This document shows, in pieces, positions 5,841 to 6,799 of a stretch of 6,799 nucleotides of DNA (positions are counted from its first letter, which is position 1; every line of letters begins with the position of its first letter). The notes under the pieces are model-generated. The model did no database searches. It had not been told where the DNA came from and saw only the letters and a program-made list of their open reading frames with translations. Both the position numbers and the translations under genes were made by a program. The DNA is from an uncultured Tolumonas sp. (lineage in GTDB: Bacteria; Pseudomonadota; Gammaproteobacteria; Enterobacterales; Aeromonadaceae): positions 1 to 6,799 of the forward strand of contig CAIZDF010000388.1 of the NCBI GenBank assembly GCA_903931645.1, in the 5' to 3' direction.

Positions 5841-6799
5841 GTGAATCCTATTGTAAAAACCTTCCCCTATGGCCAGCACACTGTAACGATTGAAACAGGT
5901 GTTATGGCTCGTCAGGCAACTGCAGCTGTTATGGTCAGCATGGACGATACTGCAGTATTAGTAACTGTTGTTGGTAAAAAAGAAGCTGTTGAAGGTCGCG
6001 ATTTCTTCCCGCTGACTGTTAACTATCAAGAGCGTACCTACGCAGCAGGCCGTATTCCGGGTGGTTTTTTCAAACGCGAAGGTCGTCCTAGCGAAGGTGA
6101 AACACTGACTGCCCGTCTGATTGACCGTCCTATTCGTCCGCTGTTCCCAGAAGGTTTCCTGAACGAAGTTCAGGTTGTTGCGACTGTAATGTCAGTTAAC
6201 CCAGCGGTGTCTCCTGACATCGTAGCGATGATCGGTACTTCTGCAGCGCTGGCTATCTCTGGTATTCCATTTAACGGCCCAATCGGTGCTGCGCGTGTTG
6301 GTTATATCAATGATCAATATGTTCTGAACCCATCAGTTGTTGAACTGCAAGACAGTAAACTGGATCTGGTTGTTGCTGGTACTGCCGCAGCGGTGCTGAT
6401 GGTTGAATCTGAAGCAGCTATCCTGCCAGAAGAAGTGATGCTGGGTGCGGTTGTGTATGGTCACGATCAACTGCAAACAGTAATCAAAGCTGTTAATGAA
6501 TTTGCAACTGAAGTGGGTACCACACCATGGAATTGGGTTGCTCCAGCAGCTAACGTAACTCTAAAAGCAAAAATTGCTGATCTGGCTGTTGAAGCTATCG
6601 GTGAAGCTTACCGTATTACTGAAAAAGCGGTGCGTTATGATGCAATCTCTGCTCTGAAACAACGTATCGTTGCTGAAATTGTTGCAGCTGATGAAACTCA
6701 GGATGCTGGCGAAGTGGCTGATCTGTTCCATGAATTTGATAGTGATGTTGTTCGTGGTCGTATCCTGCGTGGTGAACCGCGTATCGATGGTCGTGATCC
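5841..6799 (+). CDS. pnp: Polyribonucleotide nucleotidyltransferase (PNPase), 3'-truncated by window edge
   Basis: PNPase is the trimeric phosphorolytic 3'-5' exoribonuclease of the RNA degradosome and can also add 3' tails. In the window 319 codons are visible, of about 711 in E. coli; the frame is open at base 6799. The visible part covers the first RNase PH-like domain, including [20 protein letters not shown], the RNA-binding loop FFKR (76-79; E. coli FFRR), [23 protein letters not shown] and [18 protein letters not shown]. The all-alpha linker domain follows, up to GEPRIDGRD. The start is GTG 5841: AAGGA at 5829-5833 is 7 nt upstream, an in-frame TAA lies at 5826-5828, and [20 protein letters not shown] matches the family N-terminus. 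The catalytic second RNase PH domain and the KH and S1 domains would lie downstream. A non-ATG start is also used in E. coli pnp. Confidence 0.98.
   Translation, partial: MNPIVKTFPYGQHTVTIETGVMARQATAAVMVSMDDTAVLVTVVGKKEAVEGRDFFPLTVNYQERTYAAGRIPGGFFKREGRPSEGETLTARLIDRPIRPLFPEGFLNEVQVVATVMSVNPAVSPDIVAMIGTSAALAISGIPFNGPIGAARVGYINDQYVLNPSVVELQDSKLDLVVAGTAAAVLMVESEAAILPEEVMLGAVVYGHDQLQTVIKAVNEFATEVGTTPWNWVAPAANVTLKAKIADLAVEAIGEAYRITEKAVRYDAISALKQRIVAEIVAADETQDAGEVADLFHEFDSDVVRGRILRGEPRIDGRD

Noticed and set aside
6061..6072. Run of six T residues in pnp considered as a slippage or frameshift site
   Set aside because: The frame continues normally through [12 protein letters not shown], matching PNPase on both sides.
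1..6799. An undescribed multi-gene system, mobile element, CRISPR array or phage remnant
   Set aside because: Every gene belongs to the well-known nusA-pnp operon in its usual order. There are no insertion ends, spacer arrays, tRNA-adjacent attachment sites or unassigned genes.

Overview
The window is an almost continuous stretch of the conserved gammaproteobacterial transcription/translation operon, in the order nusA – infB – rbfA – truB – rpsO – pnp, all on the + strand. nusA is cut at the left edge and pnp at the right edge. The four genes between them are complete. Protein lengths and sequences match the Escherichia coli family members closely throughout (IF2 902 aa, RbfA 134, TruB 324, S15 89). 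The moderate base composition and this gene order fit a gammaproteobacterium, perhaps near Aeromonadales, Vibrionales or Enterobacterales. The genus cannot be fixed from sequence alone.

Layout: nusA (1-1144) and infB (1161-3869) are 16 nt apart. A perfect 9-bp GC-rich hairpin without a T-tract separates infB from rbfA (3915-4319). rbfA and truB (4322-5296) are 2 nt apart and look translationally coupled. The 93-nt gap after truB holds an extended -10 promoter for rpsO, and a leader that folds into an H-type pseudoknot whose second stem pairs with codons 2-4 of rpsO. This matches the S15 autoregulatory operator architecture. After rpsO (5390-5659) comes a strong intrinsic terminator, then a long imperfect hairpin (candidate RNase III site) and a TATAAT box ahead of pnp, which starts at GTG 5841.

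The genes form one information-processing unit. NusA controls elongation, pausing and antitermination. IF2 loads initiator tRNA. RbfA matures the 30S subunit, TruB makes pseudouridine 55 in tRNA, S15 nucleates the central domain of 16S rRNA, and PNPase degrades and processes RNA, including in E. coli its own message. Segmental hairpins, promoters and the terminator let the distal genes be expressed independently of the upstream ones.

No mobile element, CRISPR array, tRNA, rRNA or novel multi-gene system is visible. The points worth a second look are in the details: loss of both internal IF2 start codons known from E. coli, a fully drawable S15 pseudoknot, a Ser-to-Gly change in the S15 loop that reads the G-U/G-C motif, and a pnp -10 box lying inside the 3' arm of the candidate RNase III hairpin.
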